Shown one piece after another: positions 18,396 through 27,387 of a stretch of 64,000 bases of DNA. The notes below the pieces were generated by a model that did not search any database, was not told the DNA's origin, and worked only from the letters and a program-made list of their open reading frames with translations. Each line of letters begins with the position of its first letter. The first letter of the stretch is position 1. The position numbers and the translations under genes are program-made. This DNA comes from an uncultured Clostridia bacterium. GTDB lineage: Bacteria > Bacillota > Clostridia > Oscillospirales > Acutalibacteraceae. Where the stretch lies: contig CALEJF010000021.1 of the NCBI GenBank assembly GCA_937898625.1, positions 18,290 to 82,289 of the forward strand. Reading direction: 5' to 3'.

Positions 18396-20003
18396 TTATT
18401 TGAGATACTTACCGTATTTCATTTGGTTTTTGATGTAACCAATAAGAAGGATAATAAGGAGTGGGATTAAAAGAATAAGCACAAGGAGAATTGTAATTAT
18501 TACAATTGGAAGTCCTTTTTTACTATCTTTAACTGTTGTTGGTTTTTGTGGTGGCTCCGGCAAAGGACCAACCTCGTCGCCTTCGTATACGGGCATTATC
18601 GGCATTATTGCGTCATAAGAGGGAATGCCTGCATTGTAAAGTAACGGCTCAACAATTCCACGGACTGTGTCTGAAACCTTAATAAGTTTTTTAAGCGGAA
18701 TATGTAACACTTTGATGATTGAATCAATAATGTTAATAAGTCCTATTGCGATTTTGTATTCATTATCGTCAGGAGTGTAAAGGTTTTTGCCACCATAAAG
18801 GTTAAGTACAAGGTCAACAATAAAATCAACTACACCTTTATCTTTAATATCAGCGTAATCTTCCTTTGCAAGCCCTGTTTCAGCCCTTGTCCAGTTCCCA
18901 ACAGTACCGATTTTTAGTTTATTAAGGAATTTGAATATTGGTTTTAAAATCCAACCTATTTTATAACTTACTTTTTTCTTGATACTGATTGCAGTTGCCA
19001 TATCAGCAAACTTGTCAATATCTTCACCTGCAGCTTTAATCACATCTCTAATCATACCAATCATATGGTCAGCAAGATATGTCTGTAAGTCCTTGCCGTT
19101 GGTGTCAAATTTCACAGGCTCAGTAATCAAATCGGTGGTTGTTGTAACAACATTGTTGTCAGCATCAAAAACAACTGTTCTGATTGTGCCGGGATAACCA
19201 ACTGTTGAAGCAGTGGAAATATCGTAGAAATAATTGCCCTTTGGACTCACATGTTTATCAATATCATGAACATGAGTGTGACCTGTAAGCATAAACTGAA
19301 CACCAAGGTCTGCAAGTTGTTCACGGCGAATTTCATAGTCTCCCATCATATCGCCTTTGCCTATGATTTCGTACATAGGTGAGGGGGCGATAAGTGGATG
19401 GTGAGTCATAGCAACGATAAATTGACCATTCGCTTTTGCGTCAGCAATCTGTTCTTTAATCCATTCAAAAAGCTCATCGGAAAAACCGCTTTTGCCATTT
19501 AAGTTTGTGTCGTCGTTAAGGGCAAAAAGACGGTATCCGTCAGCCAATTGAATGATATAAGACATACTCTCTCTGTGAACAGCGAGTGCCTCGTCAGGGC
19601 CGAATTCTTTATACATATCAAAAAGTTCTTCGCGTTTTGCAGCAGGTACAGGGACTCTTTCATATTTATCGTATTTGTGAGTCTGACCGTCCCATTTATA
19701 GTCGTGGGTTGCTGTGAGAACATAAACTCTTTTACCTTTTTCTTTAAGGGCACGGAGCATTTCGATAAACTCGTAATGTGAATCATAATCACCATTACTT
19801 GTTGTGTCACCAGAAAGAAGAACAATGTCTGTTCTCTCGTCCTTTGCAATCTGCGAAAATGCTGCTTCAAGCATTTCAGCTGCCTCTGCTAATAAAACAC
19901 CACTTTTGTTGTTGGCAATTTCGTAAGCCTCACCTGATGTACCTAATTTTTTTGAATAATAATGCGTGTCGGTAATAACCGTTACGGTAAGCGGATTTCT
20001 CAT
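18396..20003 (-). CDS. Calcineurin-like metallophosphoesterase with C-terminal membrane anchor
   Basis: 535 residues. The N-terminal 280 residues carry the calcineurin-like motifs: TVITDTHYYSKK (D-x-H), VLLSGDTTSNGDYDSH (GD), LTATHDYKWDG where GNHD is usual, MTHHPLIAP, and LTGHTHVHD (GHxH). A helical middle region follows, then a Pro-rich linker and a single membrane segment at the C-terminus (GLPIVIITILLVLILLIPLL) ending with a short basic tail. No N-terminal signal peptide is seen, so the catalytic domain is probably cytosolic and tail-anchored. It starts two bases after thrS stops, so it is read from the thrS transcript. Substrate unknown. Confidence 0.85.
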   Translation of the reverse strand: MRNPLTVTVITDTHYYSKKLGTSGEAYEIANNKSGVLLAEAAEMLEAAFSQIAKDERTDIVLLSGDTTSNGDYDSHYEFIEMLRALKEKGKRVYVLTATHDYKWDGQTHKYDKYERVPVPAAKREELFDMYKEFGPDEALAVHRESMSYIIQLADGYRLFALNDDTNLNGKSGFSDELFEWIKEQIADAKANGQFIVAMTHHPLIAPSPMYEIIGKGDMMGDYEIRREQLADLGVQFMLTGHTHVHDIDKHVSPKGNYFYDISTASTVGYPGTIRTVVFDADNNVVTTTTDLITEPVKFDTNGKDLQTYLADHMIGMIRDVIKAAGEDIDKFADMATAISIKKKVSYKIGWILKPIFKFLNKLKIGTVGNWTRAETGLAKEDYADIKDKGVVDFIVDLVLNLYGGKNLYTPDDNEYKIAIGLINIIDSIIKVLHIPLKKLIKVSDTVRGIVEPLLYNAGIPSYDAIMPIMPVYEGDEVGPLPEPPQKPTTVKDSKKGLPIVIITILLVLILLIPLLIILLIGYIKNQMKYGKYLK

Positions 20004-20005
20004 AA

Positions 20006-21955
20006 TTATCTCACCTTATTATCAATTTCTTCCTTAAGCATATTTGCAAAGTCATCAAAGTTCATTGAACCAATGTCACCCTGACCGCGTTTGCTTACGG
20101 AAACTGTGCCGTCTTCAACTTCTTTGTCGCCAACGATAACCCAATATGGAAGTTTCTGAAGACGGGACTCACGGATTTTGTAGCCTGTCTTTTCGCTTCT
20201 GTCATCAACAGTAACGCGCATACCCATCTTTTCGAGTTCCTTTTTGATTTCAAATGCCTTATCGTGATGACGGTCAGCAATAGGAAGAATTCTAACCTGT
20301 TCAGGAGCAAGCCAGAGTGGGAATGCACCTGCATATTTTTCAATAAGAAGAGCAAGTGTACGCTCGTAACAACCGATTGATGTTCTGTGAATAATGTATG
20401 GGTTTTTCTTTGTGCCGTCTTTGTCTGTGTATTCCATACCAAATTTTTCAGCAAGAAGTTGGTCAACCTGAATTGTAATGAGTGTGTCTTCTTTGCCGAA
20501 TACGTTCTTAATCTGAATGTCAAGCTTAGGACCGTAGAAAGCAGCCTCGTCAATACCGATTGAGTATTTAATTCCAAGGTGGTCAAGGATTTTGCCCATA
20601 ATACCCTGTGCTTCGTCCCATTGTTCCGGAGTACCGATGTATTTTTCCTTGTTGTTTGGGTCCCATTGTGAGAAACGGAATGAAACATCTTCATAAAGAC
20701 CGAGTGTCTGAAGCATATAGTTAGCAAGCTCAAGACAACCTCTGAATTCGTCTTCAAGCTGTTCGGGAGTACACATTAAGTGACCTTCTGAAATTGTGAA
20801 CTGACGAACACGGATAAGTCCGTGCATTTCGCCCGATGCTTCATTACGGAAAAGAGTTGATGTTTCGTTATATCTTAATGGTAAATCTCTGTATGAACGA
20901 GGACGGTTAAGATATGCTTGATACTGGAATGGACAAGTCATTGGACGAAGTGCAAATACTTCTTCGCCTTCTTCCTCTTTAGCAGGGTCGCCAAGTACAA
21001 ACATACCGTCAAGATAGTGGTCCCAGTGACCTGAAACCTTGTAAAGGTCGCTCTTTGCCATAAACGGTGTCTTTGTGAGCAACCAACCGCGTCTTTGTTC
21101 CTCGTCTTCAACCCAACGCTGAAGTGTCTGAATAATTCTAGCACCTTTAGGAAGCATAATCGGAAGACCTTGACCGATAAGTTCACTTGTTGTGAAAAGT
21201 TCAAGTTCACGACCTAATTTGTTGTGGTCGCGTTTTCTTGCTTCTTCAAGTTGTGCTAAATGCTCGTCAAGTGCTGACTGCTTTGGAAATGCAGTTGCAT
21301 AAATTCTCTGTAGCATCTTGTTCTTTTCGTTACCTCTCCAGTAAGCACCTGTACAAGCTGTGAGCTTAAATGCCTTAACTGCACCTGTTGACATAAGGTG
21401 AGGACCTGCACAGAGTTCTGTGAAATCACCCTGTTTGTAGAATGAAATTGGCTCGCCCTTGTCAGCGTGTTCATTGATAAGTTCAACCTTGTATATTTCG
21501 CCCTTTTCTTCCATCATTTTGAGTGCTTCAGCAGGGGAGAGTTCAAATTTTTCAAGAGGTAAATCCTCTTTGACGATTTTCTTCATCTCTGCTTCGATTT
21601 TCTCAAGAATTTCAGGTGTGAATGAAACCTCTGAATCGAAATCGTAGTAGAAACCATTGTCAACTGATGGGCCAATAGCAAGTTTTGTGTCAGGGTAAAG
21701 TCTTTTAACGGCCTGTGCCATAATGTGCGAAGCAGTGTGCCAGAATGTCTTTTTACCCTCAATTTCATCAAATGTAACGATTTCAAGAGCACAATCTGAA
21801 GTAACAGGTGTTCTCAAATCGCAATAAACTCCGTCAATTTTACCGCCACAAGCAGATTTGTATAAACCCATACCGATAGATTTAGCAATCTCTGCGATAG
21901 TAGTACCAGCTTCGTATTCTTTAATAACGTCGCCTTTAAGTGTTACCTTAATCAT
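20006..21955 (-). CDS. thrS: Threonyl-tRNA synthetase
   Basis: 649 residues, full length. The TGS domain occupies about residues 1-62, followed by the editing domain with HTASHIMAQAVKRLYPD, the class II catalytic core with LRPMTCPFQYQAYLNRPR and SGEMHGLIRVRQF (the zinc-binding Cys and His positions are kept), and the anticodon-binding domain beginning near LAPEQVRILPI. It charges tRNA-Thr. AGAAGGAGAAA precedes the ATG. It is regulated by the threonine T-box leader upstream and shares a transcript with the metallophosphoesterase gene. Confidence 0.97.
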   Translation of the reverse strand: MIKVTLKGDVIKEYEAGTTIAEIAKSIGMGLYKSACGGKIDGVYCDLRTPVTSDCALEIVTFDEIEGKKTFWHTASHIMAQAVKRLYPDTKLAIGPSVDNGFYYDFDSEVSFTPEILEKIEAEMKKIVKEDLPLEKFELSPAEALKMMEEKGEIYKVELINEHADKGEPISFYKQGDFTELCAGPHLMSTGAVKAFKLTACTGAYWRGNEKNKMLQRIYATAFPKQSALDEHLAQLEEARKRDHNKLGRELELFTTSELIGQGLPIMLPKGARIIQTLQRWVEDEEQRRGWLLTKTPFMAKSDLYKVSGHWDHYLDGMFVLGDPAKEEEGEEVFALRPMTCPFQYQAYLNRPRSYRDLPLRYNETSTLFRNEASGEMHGLIRVRQFTISEGHLMCTPEQLEDEFRGCLELANYMLQTLGLYEDVSFRFSQWDPNNKEKYIGTPEQWDEAQGIMGKILDHLGIKYSIGIDEAAFYGPKLDIQIKNVFGKEDTLITIQVDQLLAEKFGMEYTDKDGTKKNPYIIHRTSIGCYERTLALLIEKYAGAFPLWLAPEQVRILPIADRHHDKAFEIKKELEKMGMRVTVDDRSEKTGYKIRESRLQKLPYWVIVGDKEVEDGTVSVSKRGQGDIGSMNFDDFANMLKEEIDNKVR

Positions 21956-22011
21956 ATATATTTCTCCTTCTTCGTAGGGGTCGGAACTCTCGCTCTATTG
22001 AGCAGTTGACA

Positions 22012-22060
22012 GCCTCCCTTGTTAAAGGGAGGGGAACCGCGTCAGCGGTGGAGGGATTCC
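22012..22060. repeat. Dispersed palindromic repeat inside the thrS leader
   Basis: GCCTCCC...GGGAGG hairpin, then GAACCGC-GTCA-GCGGT hairpin, then GGAGGGATTCC. The same architecture (CTCCC hairpin, variable hairpin, GGAGGGA) is seen in the repeat at 47391. It lies between the T-box terminator and the thrS ribosome site. Confidence 0.55.
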
Positions 22061-22090
22061 TTATGACCCACAATAATTACTTAAATAAAA

Positions 22091-22345
22091 ATAAAAGCAT
22101 TCCATCCATATCACAGGATGAAATGCTATAAAAACAACATTCCACGGTTCCACCCGTATTGCAAAATAATCGAATTATTCTGCCACTCAAAAGACTTTAA
22201 CGCAGTCAGTACGATTGGCTTAACCGAAAATCGTTTTCACCAATGCTCGAAAGTGGTCTCGGGATACTGAAATGATTTCTTACACCAACCGAAATCTCTC
22301 TGCAAATTCTTGGTTATCCGTCGTTCTTTCTCAACGCTTTAAAAA
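22091..22345 (-). ncRNA. T-box leader for thrS (threonine specific)
   Basis: Minus-strand T-box riboswitch. Visible: stem I closed by ACCAA/TTGGT, the AGAGA bulge, a 3' strand reading GAGACCACTTTC in the specifier region (ACC or ACT, both Thr codons), the T-box core CGGGTGGAACCGTGG at 22142-22158 that forms the antiterminator, and a terminator stem AGCATTTCATCC...GGATGGAATGCT followed by T-rich sequence at 22091-22127. Uncharged tRNA-Thr would allow thrS transcription. Confidence 0.93.
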
Positions 22346-22355
22346 TATCGTATAT

Positions 22356-22384
22356 ATTTTATACTTATTTTAATGTAATGTCAA
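22356..22384 (-). promoter_or_regulatory. Promoter for the thrS T-box transcript
   Basis: Minus-strand TTGACA (22379-22384), 17-base spacer, TAAAAT (22356-22361). The start of transcription would be just before the T-box. Confidence 0.85.
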
Positions 22385-22433
22385 TATGTAATTTGTAGTT
22401 GACCACGACATCAATAATTCCTTTATCAATATG

Positions 22434-22520
22434 CAAATTTGAATTTGTCGAATTGATTTAATGTTCCTCTCCCTCATTGAGGGAGGGAATTTTGAAACAT
22501 CCCGACAAACTCCAATTTGT
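22434..22520. repeat. MITE-like repeat, copy B
   Basis: Ends are imperfect inverted repeats: CAAATTTGAATTTGTC on the left and GACAAACTCCAATTTG on the right. The interior holds TCCCTCATTGAGGGA. Related copies lie at 47391 and 63926. Confidence 0.65.
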
Positions 22521-22574
22521 AGAACAAAATGAATAGAAAAAGAACATCTTAACAATTTGTTTACAAATATTTCC

Positions 22575-22603
22575 TTGACATTTTTTACAAGATAATGTAT
22601 ATT
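22575..22603 (+). promoter_or_regulatory. SigA promoter of the hrcA operon
   Basis: TTGACA (22575-22580), 17-base spacer, TATATT (22598-22603), directly upstream of CIRCE. Confidence 0.8.
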
Positions 22604-22614
22604 ATATAACAGAG

Positions 22615-22641
22615 TTAGCACTCTAATAGCGAGAGTGCTAA
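22615..22641 (+). promoter_or_regulatory. CIRCE operator (HrcA binding site)
   Basis: Perfect TTAGCACTC-N9-GAGTGCTAA inverted repeat, the CIRCE consensus. HrcA bound here represses the hrcA-grpE-dnaK-dnaJ operon until heat stress. Confidence 0.97.
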
Positions 22642-22664
22642 ACACCACAAAAAGGGGTGACAAG

Positions 22665-23693
22665 ATGCAACTCAGCGAGAGAAAAGAAAAAATCCTTGCT
22701 GCCATTATAGAATGGTATATCGCAACGGGCGAGCCTGTTGGTTCAAAGACCTTGCTTGAGTTTTCACGCATCCCCGTGTCAAGTGCTACTGTCCGTAATG
22801 AAATGGCAGAGTTATCCCGTCTAGGTTTTATTGAGCAACCTCATACATCAGCAGGTCGAATTCCATCACAGATGGGTTACAGATATTATGTTGATAAGTT
22901 GATGAACAGATACGAACTGCCAATCAACGAAAAACGACTTATTGAGGCAAGACTTTCTGATGCAGGTGGTGAACCTCAACAAATTCTTGAACAAGCAGGT
23001 CAGGTGTTGGCTGAACTTACAAACTGTGCAGTTGTTTCAACAACTCCAACTGATGAAAACGCAGTTATCCGCAGAGTTGAGTTAGTTCCATTGGGTACAC
23101 ATACTGCAATGATGGTTATGCTTTCATCATCGGGAATTTTAAAAAGTCGAGTTTGTCGTACAGATAGCGAATTAAACCTTGAACTCATTGAAACATTTTA
23201 TAATATAGTTTCAAAACACTTTATCGGTAAATCCGCAAGTGAGGTAAGCATAGCACTTATACAGACTCTTGCACTTTCATTGGGCAGTAAGTCCCTTGCG
23301 ATTTCACCGTTACTTGTAACACTTTCGGATTTGGCACAACTCACTGAACAAACACAGTTGTTATTGCAAGGTCAGTCAAATCTTCTTCATCACAATGACT
23401 ATCCCAATGCCTATGAAATTATGGAGTTTTTAAGACGAGGCGAACCTCTGACAAATCTTTTTGCAGGGCATAAGGCAGAGAATAATACTAATGTGTTTAT
23501 CGGTAAAGAGAATTTTTACCGTGAGTTGCAAGATTCAAGTCTTATTTATTCTCACTATTCAGTTGGCGGAAAAGATAGTGGTGCATTGGGACTTATCGGT
23601 CCTACAAGAATTGACTATGCAAGACTTATTCCAAGTCTTAAATATTTAACAGAAATCGTGGGCAAGATTATGTCCGATACATTGGAGGATTAA
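22665..23693 (+). CDS. hrcA: Heat-inducible transcription repressor HrcA
   Basis: 342-residue HrcA, which represses class I heat-shock genes through CIRCE. The N-terminal winged helix reads LSERKEKILAAIIEWYIATG with EPVGSKTLLE and SSATVRNEMAELSRLGFIEQ. The C-terminal GAF-like domain is of normal length. An in-frame GTG at 22635 falls within CIRCE and is rejected; AGGGGTGA is well spaced from the ATG at 22665. It is the first gene of the operon and is autoregulated. Confidence 0.97.
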   Translation: MQLSERKEKILAAIIEWYIATGEPVGSKTLLEFSRIPVSSATVRNEMAELSRLGFIEQPHTSAGRIPSQMGYRYYVDKLMNRYELPINEKRLIEARLSDAGGEPQQILEQAGQVLAELTNCAVVSTTPTDENAVIRRVELVPLGTHTAMMVMLSSSGILKSRVCRTDSELNLELIETFYNIVSKHFIGKSASEVSIALIQTLALSLGSKSLAISPLLVTLSDLAQLTEQTQLLLQGQSNLLHHNDYPNAYEIMEFLRRGEPLTNLFAGHKAENNTNVFIGKENFYRELQDSSLIYSHYSVGGKDSGALGLIGPTRIDYARLIPSLKYLTEIVGKIMSDTLED

Positions 23694-23694
23694 A

Positions 23695-24204
23695 ATGGCA
23701 AAAGATAAGAAAAAGGAAACTGCTGAGGAAGTTGTTGAAGAAACAACTCAACCGGTAGAGCCGACTGCAGAAGAAAAATTAACTGCTGAACTTAACGAAA
23801 CAAAGGATAAACTTTTGCGAGTTATGGCAGAATATGATAATTTCCGTAAGCGTTCACAAAAAGAAAAAGAGCAAGCTTATGGTGACACAAAAGCCTCAAC
23901 AATCGGTGAGTTTTTACCGGTATATGATAACTTTATGAGAGCAATGAGTGCAGAAGCTACTGACCTTGAGTCTTTCAAAAAAGGTATGGAAATGATTTTT
24001 AATCAGTACGGTGAAACATTCAAAAAACTTGGTGTTGAGTCATTTGGTGAAAAGGGTGAAACCTTTGACCCTAATATTCACAACGCAGTAATGCACGGTG
24101 AAGACGAAAATCTTCCCGAAAACAGCATTTCAGATGTATTCTCAACAGGATACAAAATGGGGGACAGAGTAATCCGCCCGGCAATTGTTAAGGTAGTCAA
24201 CTAA
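23695..24204 (+). CDS. grpE: Nucleotide exchange factor GrpE
   Basis: 169-residue co-chaperone that releases ADP from DnaK. It has a low-complexity acidic N-terminus (KDKKKETAEEVVEETTQPVE), a long coiled coil with DKLLRVMAEYDNFRKRSQKE, and a C-terminal beta domain with the GYKMGDRVIRPAIVKVV ending typical of the family. It starts one base after hrcA stops, so translation is coupled. Confidence 0.96.
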   Translation: MAKDKKKETAEEVVEETTQPVEPTAEEKLTAELNETKDKLLRVMAEYDNFRKRSQKEKEQAYGDTKASTIGEFLPVYDNFMRAMSAEATDLESFKKGMEMIFNQYGETFKKLGVESFGEKGETFDPNIHNAVMHGEDENLPENSISDVFSTGYKMGDRVIRPAIVKVVN

Positions 24205-24262
24205 TAACTGTAAAAACAGTTAATAATAAATTAGTATATATCCATTTAGGAGGAATAAATTT

Positions 24263-26101
24263 ATGGCAAAGGTAATTGGTATCGACTTAGGTACAACAAA
24301 CTCATGCGTAGCAGTAATCGAAGGTGGCGAGCCTGTTGTTATCGCTAACGCAGAAGGTGCAAGAACAACTCCATCTGTTGTTGCATTCTCAAAAACAGGC
24401 GAAAGAATGGTTGGTCAGGTTGCAAAGCGTCAGGCTATCACAAACCCTGACAGAACAATCGCATCAATCAAGAGACATATGGGCTCAAACTATAAAGTAA
24501 ATATTGACGGTAAGGACTACACTCCACAGGAAATTTCAGCAATGACACTTCAAAAACTCAAGGCTGATGCTGAAGCATATCTTGGTGCTCCTGTAACAGA
24601 GGCAGTTATTACAGTTCCTGCATATTTCACAGACGCACAGCGTCAGGCTACAAAGGATGCAGGTAAAATCGCAGGTCTTGAAGTAAAGAGAATTATTAAC
24701 GAGCCAACAGCAGCTGCTCTTGCTTACGGTATCGACAAAGAAGAAGACCAGAAAGTTATGGTTTATGACCTTGGTGGCGGTACTTTCGACGTTTCAATTA
24801 TTGAAATGGGCGATGGTGTTCAGGAAGTTCTTGCAACAGCAGGTAACAACCGTCTTGGCGGTGACGATTTCGACCAGAAGATTATCGACTGGCTTGCAGA
24901 CGAATTCAAGAAAGAACAAGGCATTGACTTACGCTCAGACAAAATGGCTATGCAGCGTCTTAAAGAAGCAGCAGAAAAAGCAAAGATTGAACTTTCAGGT
25001 GTAACAACATCACAGATTAGCCTTCCATTCATCACAGCAGATGCAACAGGCCCTAAACACCTTGAAACAACTCTTACAAGAGCAAAGTTCAACGAAATGA
25101 CAGCAGACCTTGTTGAAGCAACAATGGGACCTGTTCGTCAGGCACTTGCAGACTCAGGACTTCAGCCATCACAGCTTAACAAAATCCTTATGGTTGGTGG
25201 TTCTTCAAGAATCCCTGCAGTTCAGGAAGCAGTTAAGAAATATACAGGCAAAGAACCATTCAAGGGCATTAACCCTGACGAATGTGTTGCAGTTGGTGCT
25301 GCAATTCAGGGTGGTGTTCTCGGTGGTGAGGTTGAAGGACTTCTTCTCCTTGATGTTACTCCACTTTCACTCGGTATCGAAACAATGGGTGGCGTAAGCA
25401 CAAAGATTATCGAAAGAAACACAACAATCCCAACAAAGAAGAGCCAGATTTTCTCAACTGCTGCTGACAATCAGACATCTGTTGAAGTTCATGTTCTTCA
25501 GGGTGAAAGAGAATTTGCAAGAGATAACAAAACTCTCGGTATTTTCCACCTTGACGGTATTCTTCCTGCACGCCGTGGTGTGCCACAGATTGAAGTAACA
25601 TTTGACATTGACGCTAACGGTATCGTTAATGTTTCTGCAAAAGACCTTGGCACAAATAAGGAACAGTCAATTTCAATCACATCTTCAACAAATATGTCAA
25701 AAGAAGATATAGAAAAAGCAGTTCAGGATGCAGAAAAATTTGCTGAGGAAGATAAGAAACGCAAGGAAGCAGTTGACACAAGAAATGCTGCTGACCAGAT
25801 GGTATATCAGGTAGAAAAAATCCTTGCTGACGAGGGTGATAAACTCCCTGAAAGCGATAAGGCTGATATCCAGACAAAACTTGATGCTCTTAAAGAAGCA
25901 CTTAAGGGTGAAGACCTTGAAGCAATCAAGTCAAAGCAGGAAGAACTTACACAGGCTTTCTATAAGATTTCAGAAGAACTCTACAAGCAGGCTCAGGCTG
26001 CTCAGGGTGGTGCAAATCCGGGTGCAGGTTATGACCCTAATGCAGGTGCTGCACCAAATAGCGACGGCTACTATGATGCAGACTTCAAAGATGTTGAATA
26101 A
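24263..26101 (+). CDS. dnaK: Chaperone DnaK (Hsp70)
   Basis: 612-residue Hsp70. The ATPase domain begins AKVIGIDLGTTNSCVAV and contains the DLGGGTFDVSI phosphate loop; the substrate-binding domain includes the LLLLDVTPLSLGIETMGG linker. The helical lid ends in a Gly/Ala/Asn-rich tail and DADFKDVE. AGGAGG precedes the ATG. It is the third gene of the HrcA-controlled operon, working with GrpE and DnaJ. Confidence 0.98.
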   Translation: MAKVIGIDLGTTNSCVAVIEGGEPVVIANAEGARTTPSVVAFSKTGERMVGQVAKRQAITNPDRTIASIKRHMGSNYKVNIDGKDYTPQEISAMTLQKLKADAEAYLGAPVTEAVITVPAYFTDAQRQATKDAGKIAGLEVKRIINEPTAAALAYGIDKEEDQKVMVYDLGGGTFDVSIIEMGDGVQEVLATAGNNRLGGDDFDQKIIDWLADEFKKEQGIDLRSDKMAMQRLKEAAEKAKIELSGVTTSQISLPFITADATGPKHLETTLTRAKFNEMTADLVEATMGPVRQALADSGLQPSQLNKILMVGGSSRIPAVQEAVKKYTGKEPFKGINPDECVAVGAAIQGGVLGGEVEGLLLLDVTPLSLGIETMGGVSTKIIERNTTIPTKKSQIFSTAADNQTSVEVHVLQGEREFARDNKTLGIFHLDGILPARRGVPQIEVTFDIDANGIVNVSAKDLGTNKEQSISITSSTNMSKEDIEKAVQDAEKFAEEDKKRKEAVDTRNAADQMVYQVEKILADEGDKLPESDKADIQTKLDALKEALKGEDLEAIKSKQEELTQAFYKISEELYKQAQAAQGGANPGAGYDPNAGAAPNSDGYYDADFKDVE

Positions 26102-26116
26102 TTAAACCCAAAATTT

Positions 26117-26143
26117 ACGGACAGACCAATACAGTCTGTCCGT
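26117..26143 (+). promoter_or_regulatory. Hairpin between dnaK and dnaJ
   Basis: Perfect nine-base stem ACGGACAGA/TCTGTCCGT with a nine-base loop and no T-run. It may protect dnaK mRNA or set the dnaK:dnaJ ratio by processing. Confidence 0.5.
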
Positions 26144-26168
26144 GAGTTAGTATTATTTGGAGATACTT

Positions 26169-27314
26169 ATGGCAGAAAAAAGAGATTATTATGAGGTGCT
26201 GGGTGTTGATAAATCAGCGTCCGATGATGAAATAAAAAAGGCTTATCGTAAGGCGGCAAAAAAATATCATCCCGACTTAAACCCCAATAATAAAGAGGCA
26301 GAGGAGAAATTTAAAGAGGCTAATGAGGCCTATGAAATTCTTTCCGATAGTGAGAAAAAAGCACGATATGACCAATTCGGTCACGCAGGTGTTGACCCTA
26401 ACTACGGTGCAGGTCAAGGTGGCTACGGCGGTGGCTTTGGCGGAATGGACTTTGATTTGGGCGATATTTTCGGCTCGATATTCGGAAACGGCTTCGGCGG
26501 TGGTTTTGGTGGTGGCAGAGCAAATCCAAATGCACCACAGCGTGGTAGTGATACTCAGGCAAGTATTACTATTTCCTTTGAAGAAGCTGCAAAGGGTTGT
26601 GCTCGTTCAATAGACACAATGCGAATTGAAACCTGCGATGAATGTCACGGTAATGGTTGTCAGAGTGGTCATTCACCAAAAACTTGTCCCGAATGTAATG
26701 GTCGTGGGCAAGTAACTGTTCAGCAGAGAACACCTTTTGGTGTTATTCAGTCTGCAAAGCCTTGTACTCGTTGTAATGGTAAGGGAACAATTATTGACAA
26801 TCCTTGTAAAAAATGTAATGGTGCAGGTCGTGTTCGCAAGAGTGCAAAGCTTGACATCAATATTCCCGCAGGTGTTGATGACCGTCAAATTTTAACAGTC
26901 CGTGGTCAGGGTAACAAAGGCGTTAACGGTGGCCCTGCAGGTGACCTTAATATTGTTGTTAATGTTCGTCCCCATCCGATTTTTGAGCGTGATGGCTACA
27001 ATGTTTGGTGTGATGTACATTTAACATTTATGCAGGTTGCCTTGGGTTGCACAATTCAGGTACCAACTCTTGACGGCAAGGTGGAATATAATGTTCCTGC
27101 AGGTACACAACCGGGAGATGTGTTCAAACTCCGTGGTCGTGGAATTCAAGGACGAATGGGCAAGGGTGACCAGCTTGTTCGTATTATCGTTGATATTCCA
27201 AAGAAACTTACTGATAAGCAGAGTGAGTTAATCAAGCAGCTTGCAATAGAATTCAATGTTGACGATGGACTTGGCGAGGGCAAAAAAAGTTTCTTCGGCA
27301 AGAAAAAGAAGTGA
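26169..27314 (+). CDS. dnaJ: Chaperone DnaJ (Hsp40)
   Basis: 381-residue class I J-protein. The J domain has the YRKAAKKYHPDLN helix with HPD, followed by a Gly/Phe-rich linker, four CxxCxGxG-type zinc repeats (CDECHGNG, CPECNGRG, CTRCNGKG, CKKCNGAG) and the C-terminal substrate domains. A TTG at 26157 is in frame but is part of the TTGGAG ribosome site; the ATG at 26169 is the start. Last gene of the operon. Confidence 0.97.
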   Translation: MAEKRDYYEVLGVDKSASDDEIKKAYRKAAKKYHPDLNPNNKEAEEKFKEANEAYEILSDSEKKARYDQFGHAGVDPNYGAGQGGYGGGFGGMDFDLGDIFGSIFGNGFGGGFGGGRANPNAPQRGSDTQASITISFEEAAKGCARSIDTMRIETCDECHGNGCQSGHSPKTCPECNGRGQVTVQQRTPFGVIQSAKPCTRCNGKGTIIDNPCKKCNGAGRVRKSAKLDINIPAGVDDRQILTVRGQGNKGVNGGPAGDLNIVVNVRPHPIFERDGYNVWCDVHLTFMQVALGCTIQVPTLDGKVEYNVPAGTQPGDVFKLRGRGIQGRMGKGDQLVRIIVDIPKKLTDKQSELIKQLAIEFNVDDGLGEGKKSFFGKKKK

Positions 27315-27320
27315 AAAATT

Positions 27321-27352
27321 AAGGGCAAATCTGTTGATTTGTCCTTATTTTT
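27321..27352 (+). terminator. Intrinsic terminator after dnaJ
   Basis: AAGGGCAAATC pairs with GATTTGTCCTT (one wobble), then a T-rich tail. Confidence 0.8.
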
Positions 27353-27387
27353 TGTAATATAATAAGTATGTGTTAGGTGGTGACAGA

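Noticed and set aside
20095..20757. 220-codon minus-strand frame inside thrS
   Set aside because: Out-of-frame shadow of thrS with low-complexity composition.
22370..22771. 133-codon minus-strand frame across the hrcA promoter
   Set aside because: It overlaps CIRCE, the hrcA start and the thrS promoter; it has no ribosome site and no domain.
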